Below, one piece after another: positions 1-7,115 of a stretch of 64,000 bases of DNA. Both the position numbers and the translations under genes were made by a program. The stretch spans positions 372,001 through 436,000 of the forward strand of contig CAVSEK010000001.1 in the NCBI GenBank assembly GCA_963726975.1, in the 5' to 3' direction. This DNA is from CAVSEK01 sp963726975. GTDB lineage: Bacteria; Actinomycetota; Actinomycetes; Mycobacteriales; SCTD01. Within the stretch, counting starts at the first letter, position 1. Every line of letters starts with the position of its first letter. Under the pieces are notes generated by a model. That model was given only the letters and a program-made list of their open reading frames with translations. It did not search any database and was not told the DNA's origin.

Positions 1-309
1 GACCTCGACGAGGTGCGCCGCCGCGTGCTCACCGCCGGCGGCGCCGTGCACGTGCGCGACGCGGCCGGGCACTACCTCGGCATCGTCGCCCTCACCAGCC
101 TGGAGGTCGTCGACCCCGAACCGACCGCGGCCGGGCTCGCGAGCCGGCCCGACTGCCCGCGCGCCGACGACCCGCTCGAGCGGGCGATCGGGCTGCTGTC
201 GCAGCCGGACGGCGCCGGCGGGCTGCCGGTGCTCGACGACGGGGGCCGGCCGGTGGGGTGGGTGAGCCACCGCACCGTCGTGCGGGCGCTGGCCGCGGCC
301 AGCGGCTGA
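1..309 (+). CDS. C-terminal part of a CBS-domain protein (5' end outside window)
   Basis: The reading frame is open from the first base to a TGA at 307-309, so only the last ~102 residues are visible. They show two CBS-like halves: one ending in 'HYLGIVALTSL' and one running from 'RADDPLERAI' to 'GLPVLDDGGRPVGWVSHRTV'. This is the usual strand-helix pattern of a CBS pair, which senses adenosyl nucleotides at the C-terminus of transporters and enzymes. A ClC-type chloride channel is a common carrier of such a tail in actinomycetes, but the membrane part is not in the window, so that identity is only inferred. It converges on purE with a 28-bp gap and no obvious terminator. Confidence 0.7.
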   Translation, partial: DLDEVRRRVLTAGGAVHVRDAAGHYLGIVALTSLEVVDPEPTAAGLASRPDCPRADDPLERAIGLLSQPDGAGGLPVLDDGGRPVGWVSHRTVVRALAAASG

Positions 310-337
310 CGGTCCGGTCGGGTCCTGTCCGGTCCCG

Positions 338-844
338 TCAGCCCAGCCGCTGCTGCAGCGCGGCGTCCTTGGCGCGGGCGGTGTCGGCCAGGGCGCCGGC
401 GAAGGCCACCACGCGCGACTGCAGGGCCGGGTCGCTCGCGGCGAGGATCCGCACGGCGAGCAGCCCGGCGTTGCGCGCCCCGCCGATCGAGACCGTCGCG
501 ACGGGGATGCCCGCCGGCATCTGCACGATCGACAGCAGCGAGTCGAGGCCGTCGAGGTGCCGCAGCGGCACCGGCACCCCGACGACCGGCAGCGGCGTCA
601 TCGACGCGACCATGCCGGGCAGGTGCGCGGCCCCGCCGGCACCGGCGACCACGACCCGCAGGCCGCGGCCGGCAGCCGCCGCCGCCCACTCGAGCATGTC
701 CGACGGGGTGCGGTGCGCCGAGACGACGCGCACCTCGTACGGCACGTCGAACTCGGCCAGGGCCTGGGCGGCGCCCTCCATGACCGGCCAGTCGCTGTCG
801 GAGCCCATGACGACCCCGACCAGGGGGCCGCTCAGTGGACCCAC
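338..844 (-). CDS. purE: N5-carboxyaminoimidazole ribonucleotide mutase PurE
   Basis: PurE rearranges N5-CAIR, the PurK product, to CAIR in de novo purine synthesis in the cytosol. The 168-residue product carries the class I signatures: GSDSDW near residues 14-19, SAHRTP near 42-47 with the catalytic His, and the later 'GAGGAAHLPGMVAS' and 'SIVQMPAGIPVATV' segments. The length fits the family. The start chosen is GTG at 844, inside the last codons of purK (13-bp overlap), which indicates translational coupling. The first ATG in frame would cut into the nucleotide-binding loop. purK lies immediately upstream, so the pair covers the two-step carboxylation of AIR. Confidence 0.95.
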   Translation of the reverse strand: MGPLSGPLVGVVMGSDSDWPVMEGAAQALAEFDVPYEVRVVSAHRTPSDMLEWAAAAAGRGLRVVVAGAGGAAHLPGMVASMTPLPVVGVPVPLRHLDGLDSLLSIVQMPAGIPVATVSIGGARNAGLLAVRILAASDPALQSRVVAFAGALADTARAKDAALQQRLG

Positions 845-2004
845 CGACCGTCCACGAGCGAGTCGGCGCCCTCGCGGGCCCGCCGGCGGGTCGTCTCGAG
901 GTCGTCGCCGAGCGCCGTCACGTGCCCGATCTTGCGGCCCGGCCGGACCTCCTTGCCGTACAGGTGGACCTTGAGCCCGGGGTCGTGCCCGAACAGCGCG
1001 TGCAGCCGGCGGTCGAGCTCGGGGTCGCCCTCGCCGCCCAGCACGTTGGCCATGACCACCCAGGGCGCGGTCAGCCCGGTCTCGCCCATCGGCCAGTCCA
1101 GCACCGCGCGCAGGTGCTGCTCGAACTGGGACGTGCGGGAGCCCTCGATCGTCCAGTGGCCGGAGTTGTGCGGGCGCATCGCGAGCTCGTTGACGACCAG
1201 CCGGACCCGGCCGTCGCCGTCGACGGTCTCGAAGAGCTCCACCGCCATGACCCCGACGACGCCGAGCTCGTCGGCGAGGCGCAGCGCGAGCTCCTGGGCG
1301 GCGACGGCGTCCTCCTCGGCGAGCCCCGGGGCCGGGGCGACGACCTCCACGCAGATGCCGTCCGACTGCACCGTCTCGACGACCGGCCAGGCGGCGCCCT
1401 GCCCCTCGGGCGAGCGGGCGACGAGCGCCGCCAGCTCGCGGCGCAGCGGCACGAACGCCTCGGCGAGCAGCCGGACCCCGCTGCGGAGCACCTCGTCGGC
1501 CTCCTCGGGGGTGCGCACGACCCACACCCCGCGACCGTCGTAGCCGCCGGTGGCCGCCTTGAGCACCAGCGGCCAGCCGACGTGCGAGGCGAAGCCCTCG
1601 ACGTCGCGCAGCGTCGCCACCGGGGTGAAGGCGGGCACGGGCACGCCCATCGCCGACAGCCGCTCGCGCATGACGAGCTTGTCCTGGGCGTGCCGCAGCG
1701 CGGTGCTGCCGGGCAGGACCGTCGTGCCGTCCGCCTCCAACGCCTGGACCAGGTCGTTCGGCACGTGCTCGTGGTCGAACGTGACGACCTCGCAGCCGGC
1801 GGCGAACGCGCGCAGGTCCTCCAGCGAGGTGTGCGCGCCGAGCTGCACGCCCGCGGCGACGAGCGCGGCGCTGTCGTGCGTGGCGTCGGCGAGCACGCGC
1901 AGCGACAGGCCGAGGGCGATCCCGGCCTGGTGCGTCATCCGCGAGAGCTGGCCGCCGCCGACCATGCCGACGACCGGCAGCCCCATCGCCGCGCGGACGG
2001 TCAC
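832..2004 (-). CDS. purK: 5-(carboxyamino)imidazole ribonucleotide synthase PurK
   Basis: An ATP-grasp enzyme that makes N5-CAIR from AIR, bicarbonate and ATP. The ~390-residue product begins with the nucleotide-binding loop 'GMVGGGQLSRM' (about 13-23). It continues with 'FDHEHVPN', the ATP-grasp segment 'LKAATGGYDGRGV' and the C-terminal 'NELAMRPHNSGHWTIEGS', all PurK hallmarks. GTG at 2004 is preferred over ATG at 1986 because it overlaps the stop of the upstream phosphatase gene as GTGA. That would make phosphatase-purK-purE one transcription unit. The phosphatase has no known role in purine synthesis, so its position may only reflect operon packing. Confidence 0.95.
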   Translation of the reverse strand: MTVRAAMGLPVVGMVGGGQLSRMTHQAGIALGLSLRVLADATHDSAALVAAGVQLGAHTSLEDLRAFAAGCEVVTFDHEHVPNDLVQALEADGTTVLPGSTALRHAQDKLVMRERLSAMGVPVPAFTPVATLRDVEGFASHVGWPLVLKAATGGYDGRGVWVVRTPEEADEVLRSGVRLLAEAFVPLRRELAALVARSPEGQGAAWPVVETVQSDGICVEVVAPAPGLAEEDAVAAQELALRLADELGVVGVMAVELFETVDGDGRVRLVVNELAMRPHNSGHWTIEGSRTSQFEQHLRAVLDWPMGETGLTAPWVVMANVLGGEGDPELDRRLHALFGHDPGLKVHLYGKEVRPGRKIGHVTALGDDLETTRRRAREGADSLVDGRWVH

Positions 2005-2834
2005 GTGGTGGGCCGGCCCGGGCCGACCAGGCGGGTCACGAGGCGGGCGACGGTCTCCTCGTCGAGGCCGATCGACATCGCCAGGCCGTGCGGGCCGCCC
2101 CAGCGCCGGTCGACCTCGTCGAGGAAGCGCTCCATGGACGCGGCGACCGGCCGGACGTCGTCGGCGGTCCGGTCGGCGAGGTCGGCGCCGTACGACGGGG
2201 AGGCCTGGAGCCGGGCCAGGACCTGCTCGACGCGGTCGGCGCTGGCGACGTAGTCGGCGACCACCGCGTCGCGGGTCACGCCGGCCAGCGACAGGGCCAG
2301 GGCGACGACGGTCCCCGTACGGTCCTTGCCGGCCGCGCAGTGCACGAGCACCGCTCCGCTGGCCGGGTCGGCGAGCACCCGCAGCGCCTGCGCGACGTTG
2401 TCGGGCCGGTCCTCCAGGTAGCCCAGGTAGTAGCCGGTCATGTCCGTCGGACCGTCGCCGGCGCGGGCGCTGCGGTCGGCGAAGCTCGGCACGGCCCGCT
2501 CGACCTCCGCGCGGTCGGGCTCGCCGGGCTCCTCGGGGATCAGGGTGAGGCGGTGGTGCGCGACCCGGCCCTCCAGCGGGGTCGGCCCCTCCAGGTGCAC
2601 CTCGCCGGTGCTGCGCAGGTCGACGACCGTGCGCACCCCGACCTCGTCGAGCAGGCGGGCGACGTCGCTGTCCGTGAGGTCCTGCAGGTTGTCGGCCCGT
2701 ACGAGCACGCGCGGCCGGGTCGTCCGCCCGTCCACGGTCGGCAGGCCGCCGACGTCGCGGACGTTGACCGCGCCCTGCAGGTCGAGCCACGCGGGCCGCG
2801 CGGGACCGGTCTGGGACGAGCTGCTGGACGTGAT
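2001..2834 (-). CDS. Tyrosine-protein phosphatase (Tyr phosphatase 3 family), likely ATC start
   Basis: A cysteine-dependent phosphatase with the P-loop HCAAGKDRTG at about residues 165-174, the family N-terminal 'NVRDVGG' (24-30), and a 'DLRS' element near 72. This family includes the actinobacterial and fungal PtpB/SIW14-like enzymes that hydrolyse phosphotyrosine or phosphoinositides. The substrate here is unknown. An AGGAGG ribosome-binding site ends 5 nt before an ATC codon at 2834-2832, giving a product of about 277 residues whose domain starts properly. The nearest in-frame standard start upstream is GTG at 2894, which has no Shine-Dalgarno sequence. The gene is divergent from gtrA and overlaps the purK start by 4 bp. 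Confidence 0.85.
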   Translation of the reverse strand: MTSSSSSQTGPARPAWLDLQGAVNVRDVGGLPTVDGRTTRPRVLVRADNLQDLTDSDVARLLDEVGVRTVVDLRSTGEVHLEGPTPLEGRVAHHRLTLIPEEPGEPDRAEVERAVPSFADRSARAGDGPTDMTGYYLGYLEDRPDNVAQALRVLADPASGAVLVHCAAGKDRTGTVVALALSLAGVTRDAVVADYVASADRVEQVLARLQASPSYGADLADRTADDVRPVAASMERFLDEVDRRWGGPHGLAMSIGLDEETVARLVTRLVGPGRPTT

Positions 2835-2950
2835 GTCCGCCTCCTGCTGGTGCCTGCCGGTGCTGGCCGTGGCGCTGACCCGAGCCCTGAACACTGCCTG
2901 TGCGCGCGTGTCGACCGCGCCGCGCGAGGCATCGTGCCACGCCGCGCGGG

Positions 2951-2956
2951 TAGCCT
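2951..2956 (+). promoter_or_regulatory. Putative -10 element upstream of the GtrA gene
   Basis: A TAGCCT hexamer of the type repeatedly found just before start codons in this window. A GTG follows at 2963 but opens only a short frame ending at the TGA of 2990. The GtrA frame begins at GTG 2989, so initiation here is not fully resolved. Confidence 0.4.
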
Positions 2957-2988
2957 GGTCGGGTGACCCGCCCCGCGCCCCGTCCCCG

Positions 2989-3555
2989 GTGAGGGGCCTG
3001 CGCGCGCTCCTCGAGCGCTTCCGCTCCCTGCTGTCGGAGCTCACGAAGTTCGGGCTCGTGGGGGTCCTCAGCCTGGGCGTCGACCTGCTCGTGTTCAACC
3101 TCGTGCTCCTCGCCGCCCCCGGCAAGCCGCTCACCGCCAAGGTCGTGTCGACGGTGCTGTCGGCGACCAACGCCTTCCTGCTCAACCGGCACTGGTCCTT
3201 CCGGCACCGCGAGCGCACGTCGCGCCTGCGCTCCGAGGTCACCCTCTTCGCCGTGCTCAACGCGCTGGGCCTGGTCATCGCCCTGACGTGCCTGGCCACC
3301 TCGCACTACCTGCTGGGCTTCGAGAGCCGGCTGGCCGACAACGTCGCGGCGAACGGCGTCGGCCTGGTCCTCGGGACGGCGTTCCGCTTCTGGTCCTACC
3401 GGCGCTTCGTCTGGACCGCACCGGTCCAGGAGCCGGACGCCGCGCTCGACGCCCTGCCGGTCGCGACGGTGGCGGTCCTGCCCGACGAGCCCGGTGACCT
3501 GCGCGGTGACCTGCCGGGCGACCGCTACGACGAGGTCTACGACCGCGCGGGCTGA
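2989..3555 (+). CDS. GtrA family membrane protein
   Basis: A 188-residue protein with four predicted membrane helices (about 21-41, 48-64, 83-104 and 117-133), as usual for GtrA. The conserved 'NRHWSF' near residue 66 and 'FRFWSYRRFVW' near 132-142 are the family's two aromatic-basic signatures. GtrA proteins are thought to flip polyprenyl-phosphate-linked sugars for glycosylation of cell-wall polymers. No glycosyltransferase lies beside it, so the partner is unknown. The tail after residue 143 is acidic. GTG at 2989 is the first start that keeps the amphipathic N-terminus, but it has no clear ribosome-binding site. The 3' end overlaps the convergent phosphatase gene by 19 bp. Confidence 0.85.
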   Translation: MRGLRALLERFRSLLSELTKFGLVGVLSLGVDLLVFNLVLLAAPGKPLTAKVVSTVLSATNAFLLNRHWSFRHRERTSRLRSEVTLFAVLNALGLVIALTCLATSHYLLGFESRLADNVAANGVGLVLGTAFRFWSYRRFVWTAPVQEPDAALDALPVATVAVLPDEPGDLRGDLPGDRYDEVYDRAG

Positions 3556-4841
3556 CCGGCCAGGCCCAGCACGACGAGGGTGAGGTCGTCCTCCGGCTCG
3601 CCCTGCTGGTCGCAGGCGACGACGACCGCGTCGGCCAGCGCCTGCTCGTCCACCGGTCCCCGCGAGGGGCACGCGGCGCGTCGCACGACCGGCTCGAGGT
3701 CCACCTCGGCGCGACGGTCCAGGAGCCCGTCGGTCCACGCGACGAGCCGGGCCGCGCCGGGCTCGAGGACGACGTCCTCGGCGAGGTCTGCGGCGTCGTC
3801 GCCCAGGCCGCAGCCCAGCGGGAGACCCGGTCGGGCCGTCAGCTGCTCGACGCTCCCGTCGGGGCCCACCAGCAGGGGCAGCGGGTGCCCGGCGGACGCC
3901 ACGACCACCCGACCGCCGTCCACGCGGAGCAGCAGCGCGGTCGCGAACCCCTCCTGACCGGTGGGCCGGGCGGTCTCCAGGGTGGCGGCGACGGCGCGGT
4001 CGAGCCGGGCCAGCACCGCGGCCGGGCCCGCACCGGCGTCCTGCCCGGCGGCGACCGCGGCGGGCAGGGCCAGGCGCAGCGCGGCGGCGAGGGGGGCGGC
4101 CGCGGCGCCCCGGCCGGCGACGTCGGCGAGCAGCAGCCAGCCCCCACCGGGGCCCGGGCAGGTCGCGACCGCGTCCCCCGACACGAGGCCCCGCAGCGGC
4201 CGGCTGCGCACGGCCAGCCGGGTGCCGGGCAGCGCCACGCACGGGGGCTGCTGGAGACCGGCGCCGAGCAGCAGCAGCTCCTGCTCGCGCTCGGCGGTGC
4301 GGGCCACCCGGTCGAGCACCCGGCCGACCGCGGCGCAGAGCCGCTCGAGCAGCGCGAGACCGTCGGCGGCGGGCGGCCCGACGAGCAGGCTCAGCAGCAG
4401 GCTGCCGCCGGTGCGGCCGCGCACCGGCACGGGCACCGCCACCCAGGCCGGTCCCTCGCCGCGCACCGTGGGCGCGCCGGTGCGGACGGCCTCGGTGACC
4501 GGCAGCCCGCTGTCCAGCGGCAGCGTCGCGCCCGCGGCGAAGGACCCGCAGTCGTACCCGGTCGAACCGAGGACGGTGACGTGCCGGCCCGTGCGCTCCA
4601 CGAGCGCGGCGGCCCGCACCCCCTCGAGCGCGGCGAGCCGGCCCAGCGCCGCCCCGGCCACGTCGTACGGCCACTCGGCGGCGGCGAGGTCGGCCAGCAC
4701 GTCGGTCAGCAGGCCCGGCGGCACGACCAGCCCGGCGGTCCCGGGCGCCACCGCGAGCGGCGCCGCGGGCGTCGAGGGCACGGTCGAGGGCACGGTCGAG
4801 GGAACGGCGGAGCGCAGCGCCGGCCTCCCCCCGCGGACCAT
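3537..4841 (-). CDS. GAF/PP2C (SpoIIE-type) protein phosphatase
   Basis: A cytosolic sensor phosphatase of about 434 residues: a low-complexity N-terminus with a VPST triplicate, a GAF-like region (about 40-175) and a SpoIIE-type PP2C domain (about 195-430). Metal-ligand acidic positions fit the family: 'LLADVAGRG', 'WTDGLLDRR' and 'EPEDDLTLVVL', with 'SAGHPLPLL' between them. Such proteins usually dephosphorylate anti-anti-sigma factors (STAS proteins). No anti-sigma partner is visible nearby, so the target is unknown. ATG at 4841 is chosen because GAGGGG lies 6 nt upstream; GTG at 4847 sits on that site. A 12-bp tandem repeat near 4783-4803 encodes the VPST repeats. Confidence 0.88.
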   Translation of the reverse strand: MVRGGRPALRSAVPSTVPSTVPSTPAAPLAVAPGTAGLVVPPGLLTDVLADLAAAEWPYDVAGAALGRLAALEGVRAAALVERTGRHVTVLGSTGYDCGSFAAGATLPLDSGLPVTEAVRTGAPTVRGEGPAWVAVPVPVRGRTGGSLLLSLLVGPPAADGLALLERLCAAVGRVLDRVARTAEREQELLLLGAGLQQPPCVALPGTRLAVRSRPLRGLVSGDAVATCPGPGGGWLLLADVAGRGAAAAPLAAALRLALPAAVAAGQDAGAGPAAVLARLDRAVAATLETARPTGQEGFATALLLRVDGGRVVVASAGHPLPLLVGPDGSVEQLTARPGLPLGCGLGDDAADLAEDVVLEPGAARLVAWTDGLLDRRAEVDLEPVVRRAACPSRGPVDEQALADAVVVACDQQGEPEDDLTLVVLGLAGQPARS

Positions 4842-4923
4842 GTCCACCCCCTCGCCCGCACGCTAGCGGTCAGTGGGTCCCCCGACCATGGTCCGAGCGG
4901 GCGACACCGGGCCCGGGTCGGGA

Positions 4924-5913
4924 TCAGGAGGGGCGGTCCGCCGTCCCTCGCCCCGGGCCGCGGCGCAGGACCGTCGGGCGCAGCGAGCGGTAGCCGCGGA
5001 CCGGGCGGGCGTGCACGCGGTGGAGGTCGAAGCGCGGGTCGTCCGCGAGCGCCTCCGCGGCCTCGGCGTCGAGCAGCGCCGTACCCGGGCGGGCCTCCTC
5101 GGTGAGCCGGCTGGCCAGGTTGACGCACGGGCCGAAGACGTCGCCCAGGCGCGACAGGACCGGTCCGACGGCCAGTCCGGCGCGCACGTCCGGCAGCTCC
5201 TCGGCCACCGCGTGCGCCTCGACGCTCGCCAGCGCGACCTCGGCGGCGTCGGCGACGTCGTCGCAGACCCACAGCACGCCGTCGCCGAGGGTCTTGACGA
5301 CGCGCCCGCCGACCGCGGCGACCCGCAGCGAGGTGTCGCGCTCGAAGCGCTCGAGCAGCCGCTCGAGGTCGGCGACCCCGAGCCCGCGGCTGGTGCGGGT
5401 GAAGTCGACGAGGTCGACGAAGCCGACCGCGAGCACCGGCAGGTCGGTGGAGCCGGCCGCCATGGCCCGGTGCGCGGCGGCCGCCAGCTGCCGCCGCCAG
5501 ACGTGCACGACGAGCCGCTCGAGCCCGGGCAGCACCTCGCGGGCGGTGGCGGCGGCGACCTGCTCGGCGCGCGCGGGCTCGTCCAGGCCGAACTGCCCGC
5601 CGAGGACGCTGCCCCGCAGCGCGCCGATGTGCGACTCGGCGAGCCGCGACATCGCCTGACCGGTCCCGCGGGCGAGCACGAGCAGGGTGTCGAGGTCGAG
5701 GGTGCCTCGCTCCAGCAGCTCGGCCACCAGCCGCAGCGCCTCGACGTCGAGCTCGGTGAACGCCCGGTCGTCGGCCTCGACCTCGGCGAAGCCCATCGCC
5801 GCCCAGGCGGCCCGCGCCTGCTCCTCGGGGACCCCGGCGCGCGCGGCGACCTCGTCCCGGACCAGCGTGCAGGGAGCCCCGAGGAGCACCTCCTCGAGCT
5901 CGTGAGCGGTCAC
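4924..5913 (-). CDS. Class III adenylate/guanylate cyclase
   Basis: A 329-residue soluble protein whose C-terminal half (about 160-315) is a class III cyclase homology domain. It has 'GFVDLVDFT' with metal Asp near 167, 'LGDGVLWV' with the second metal Asp near 211, and 'GPCVNLASRL' for the transition-state Asn/Arg. The N-terminal ~150 residues are a helical region like the regulatory part of Rv2212-type mycobacterial cyclases, with no membrane segment. It probably makes cAMP. The base-selecting residues cannot be assigned with confidence by eye, so cGMP remains possible. It lies downstream of and divergent to the DUF4229 gene. Confidence 0.9.
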   Translation of the reverse strand: MTAHELEEVLLGAPCTLVRDEVAARAGVPEEQARAAWAAMGFAEVEADDRAFTELDVEALRLVAELLERGTLDLDTLLVLARGTGQAMSRLAESHIGALRGSVLGGQFGLDEPARAEQVAAATAREVLPGLERLVVHVWRRQLAAAAHRAMAAGSTDLPVLAVGFVDLVDFTRTSRGLGVADLERLLERFERDTSLRVAAVGGRVVKTLGDGVLWVCDDVADAAEVALASVEAHAVAEELPDVRAGLAVGPVLSRLGDVFGPCVNLASRLTEEARPGTALLDAEAAEALADDPRFDLHRVHARPVRGYRSLRPTVLRRGPGRGTADRPS

Positions 5914-5969
5914 CGGCGGAGCCTAGCCAGCGGTCCCCGCGCCCGGGTGCGCTCCCGCCCGGGCGGGCG

Positions 5970-5975
5970 TACGGT
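5970..5975 (+). promoter_or_regulatory. -10 element for leaderless DUF4229 gene
   Basis: TACGGT sits 6 nt upstream of the GTG at 5982. The spacing implies that transcription starts at or next to the start codon, so the mRNA would have no leader and no ribosome-binding site. Confidence 0.55.
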
Positions 5976-5981
5976 TCGCCG

Positions 5982-6296
5982 GTGGCGCCGACAGCAGGGA
6001 CGGGGTCGCCCCGGTGGGGGCGGCGGGAGCTGACCTACTTCGCCGTCCGCGGGGCGGCGGCCCTCGGCTTCGTGCTCTCGGCGGTCGTCCTGCCGCACGG
6101 CGGCGCCGCCGCGCTGGTGGCCATCGCCTGCGGTCTCGTGGCGGTGCTCACCTGCCTGGCCACCAACGCCGGCGGTCCCGGCGAGCAGTCGGGCTCCGCG
6201 CCGTTCCAGCGGGCGTACGACCGGGTCCGCGCGCCGCAGGGCGACTGGCCGCCGTACGACCCCTCCCGCGTCGTCGACGGCGAGCTGGTCGACTAG
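5982..6296 (+). CDS. DUF4229 family membrane protein
   Basis: A 104-residue protein with two hydrophobic segments (about 20-40 and 43-60) separated by a short turn containing 'LPHGGAAAL', and a polar cytosolic-type C-terminal tail with 'FQRAYDRVRAPQGDWPPYD'. The arrangement matches the actinobacterial DUF4229 family, which is commonly found between birA and a cyclase gene as here. Function is unknown. The start is GTG at 5982, supported by the -10-like hexamer 6 nt upstream. Its stop overlaps the stop of the convergent birA gene by 4 bp. Confidence 0.8.
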   Translation: MAPTAGTGSPRWGRRELTYFAVRGAAALGFVLSAVVLPHGGAAALVAIACGLVAVLTCLATNAGGPGEQSGSAPFQRAYDRVRAPQGDWPPYDPSRVVDGELVD

Positions 6297-7051
6297 TCGG
6301 CGGGCCGCAGGTGCACGACGTCTCCTGCGGCGTGCGGCCGGCCGTCGACCACCAGGCGGCCGTCGTCGTCGACGTCCTGCGCGGTGCCCTCCACGGTCCG
6401 CCCGCCGGGCAGCTCGAGGCGCACCGGCTGCCCGAGCGTCCCGCAGAGCGCGCGGTAGCCGTCCAGCGACGCGTCGCGCAACGCCTCGGCCAGGCCGCGC
6501 AGCACCGCCCGCAGCAGCGGGTCGCGGTCGGTGGTGGACGCGCCCTCGAGCAGCAGCGACGTCGCCGTCGGCACGGGCAGCTCCTCGCGCCGGGTCGTGA
6601 CGTTGAGCCCGACCCCGAGCACGACGGCGGGCCCGGCGACCTCGGCGAGCAGGCCGCACAGCTTGCGGCCGCCGACGAGCACGTCGTTGGGCCACTTGAG
6701 CACGGCGTCCACGCCGGCCTGCTCGCGCAGGGCTCGGGCGACGGCCAGCCCGCCGAGCAGGGGCACCCGGGCGAGCCCGCCGGGCCCGGGAGCGACGAGC
6801 GCCGAGAAGGTGAGGCCGGCCCGCGGCGGCGACGTCCAGGACCGCTCGAGCCGACCGCGGCCGGCGCTCTGGCGCTCGGCCACCACGACCAGACCGGGGG
6901 CCTCGCCCGCCGCCGCGCGGGCGGCGACGACCGCGTTCGTCGAGCCGGTCTCCGCCAGCACCTCCACCCGCCAGCCGTCGGGCGCCAGCGCGCGGGCGAG
7001 CGCCGCGGCCCGCAGCGGCGGCCGGTCGAGGTCGGCGTACGGCGAGGACAC
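6293..7051 (-). CDS. birA: Biotin--[acetyl-CoA-carboxylase] ligase BirA (HTH-less)
   Basis: Activates biotin as biotinyl-AMP and attaches it to the lysine of biotin carrier domains. The 252-residue protein lacks the N-terminal helix-turn-helix of E. coli BirA, so it is a ligase but not a repressor. Seen motifs are GRGR at about 64-67 (biotinyl-AMP loop), KWPND at 119-123 and 'KLCGLLAEV' with the catalytic Lys, followed by a C-terminal SH3-like domain. The likely substrate is encoded 2.5 kb away: the AccA product at 9549-11300 has the EAMKM biotin site. The gene is divergent from accD with only 64 bp between start codons, consistent with coordinated expression. Confidence 0.93.
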   Translation of the reverse strand: MSSPYADLDRPPLRAAALARALAPDGWRVEVLAETGSTNAVVAARAAAGEAPGLVVVAERQSAGRGRLERSWTSPPRAGLTFSALVAPGPGGLARVPLLGGLAVARALREQAGVDAVLKWPNDVLVGGRKLCGLLAEVAGPAVVLGVGLNVTTRREELPVPTATSLLLEGASTTDRDPLLRAVLRGLAEALRDASLDGYRALCGTLGQPVRLELPGGRTVEGTAQDVDDDGRLVVDGRPHAAGDVVHLRPAD

Positions 7052-7103
7052 CCGCCCATCCTCCGGCACGCGACCGCTCTGCCGCCCGCCCGGACCGGCT
7101 CGG

Positions 7104-7109
7104 TAGCCT
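7104..7109 (+). promoter_or_regulatory. -10 element for leaderless accD
   Basis: TAGCCT lies 6 nt before the GTG start at 7116, in the birA-accD intergenic region. It matches the leaderless pattern seen at other genes here. Confidence 0.6.
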
Positions 7110-7115
7110 CCGCGC

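Noticed and set aside
832..4674. Very long minus-strand reading frame across purK, the phosphatase and gtrA
   Set aside because: It is open only because of extreme GC content. Its translation is Arg/Gly/Pro/Ala-rich outside the purK part, and established genes occupy other frames.
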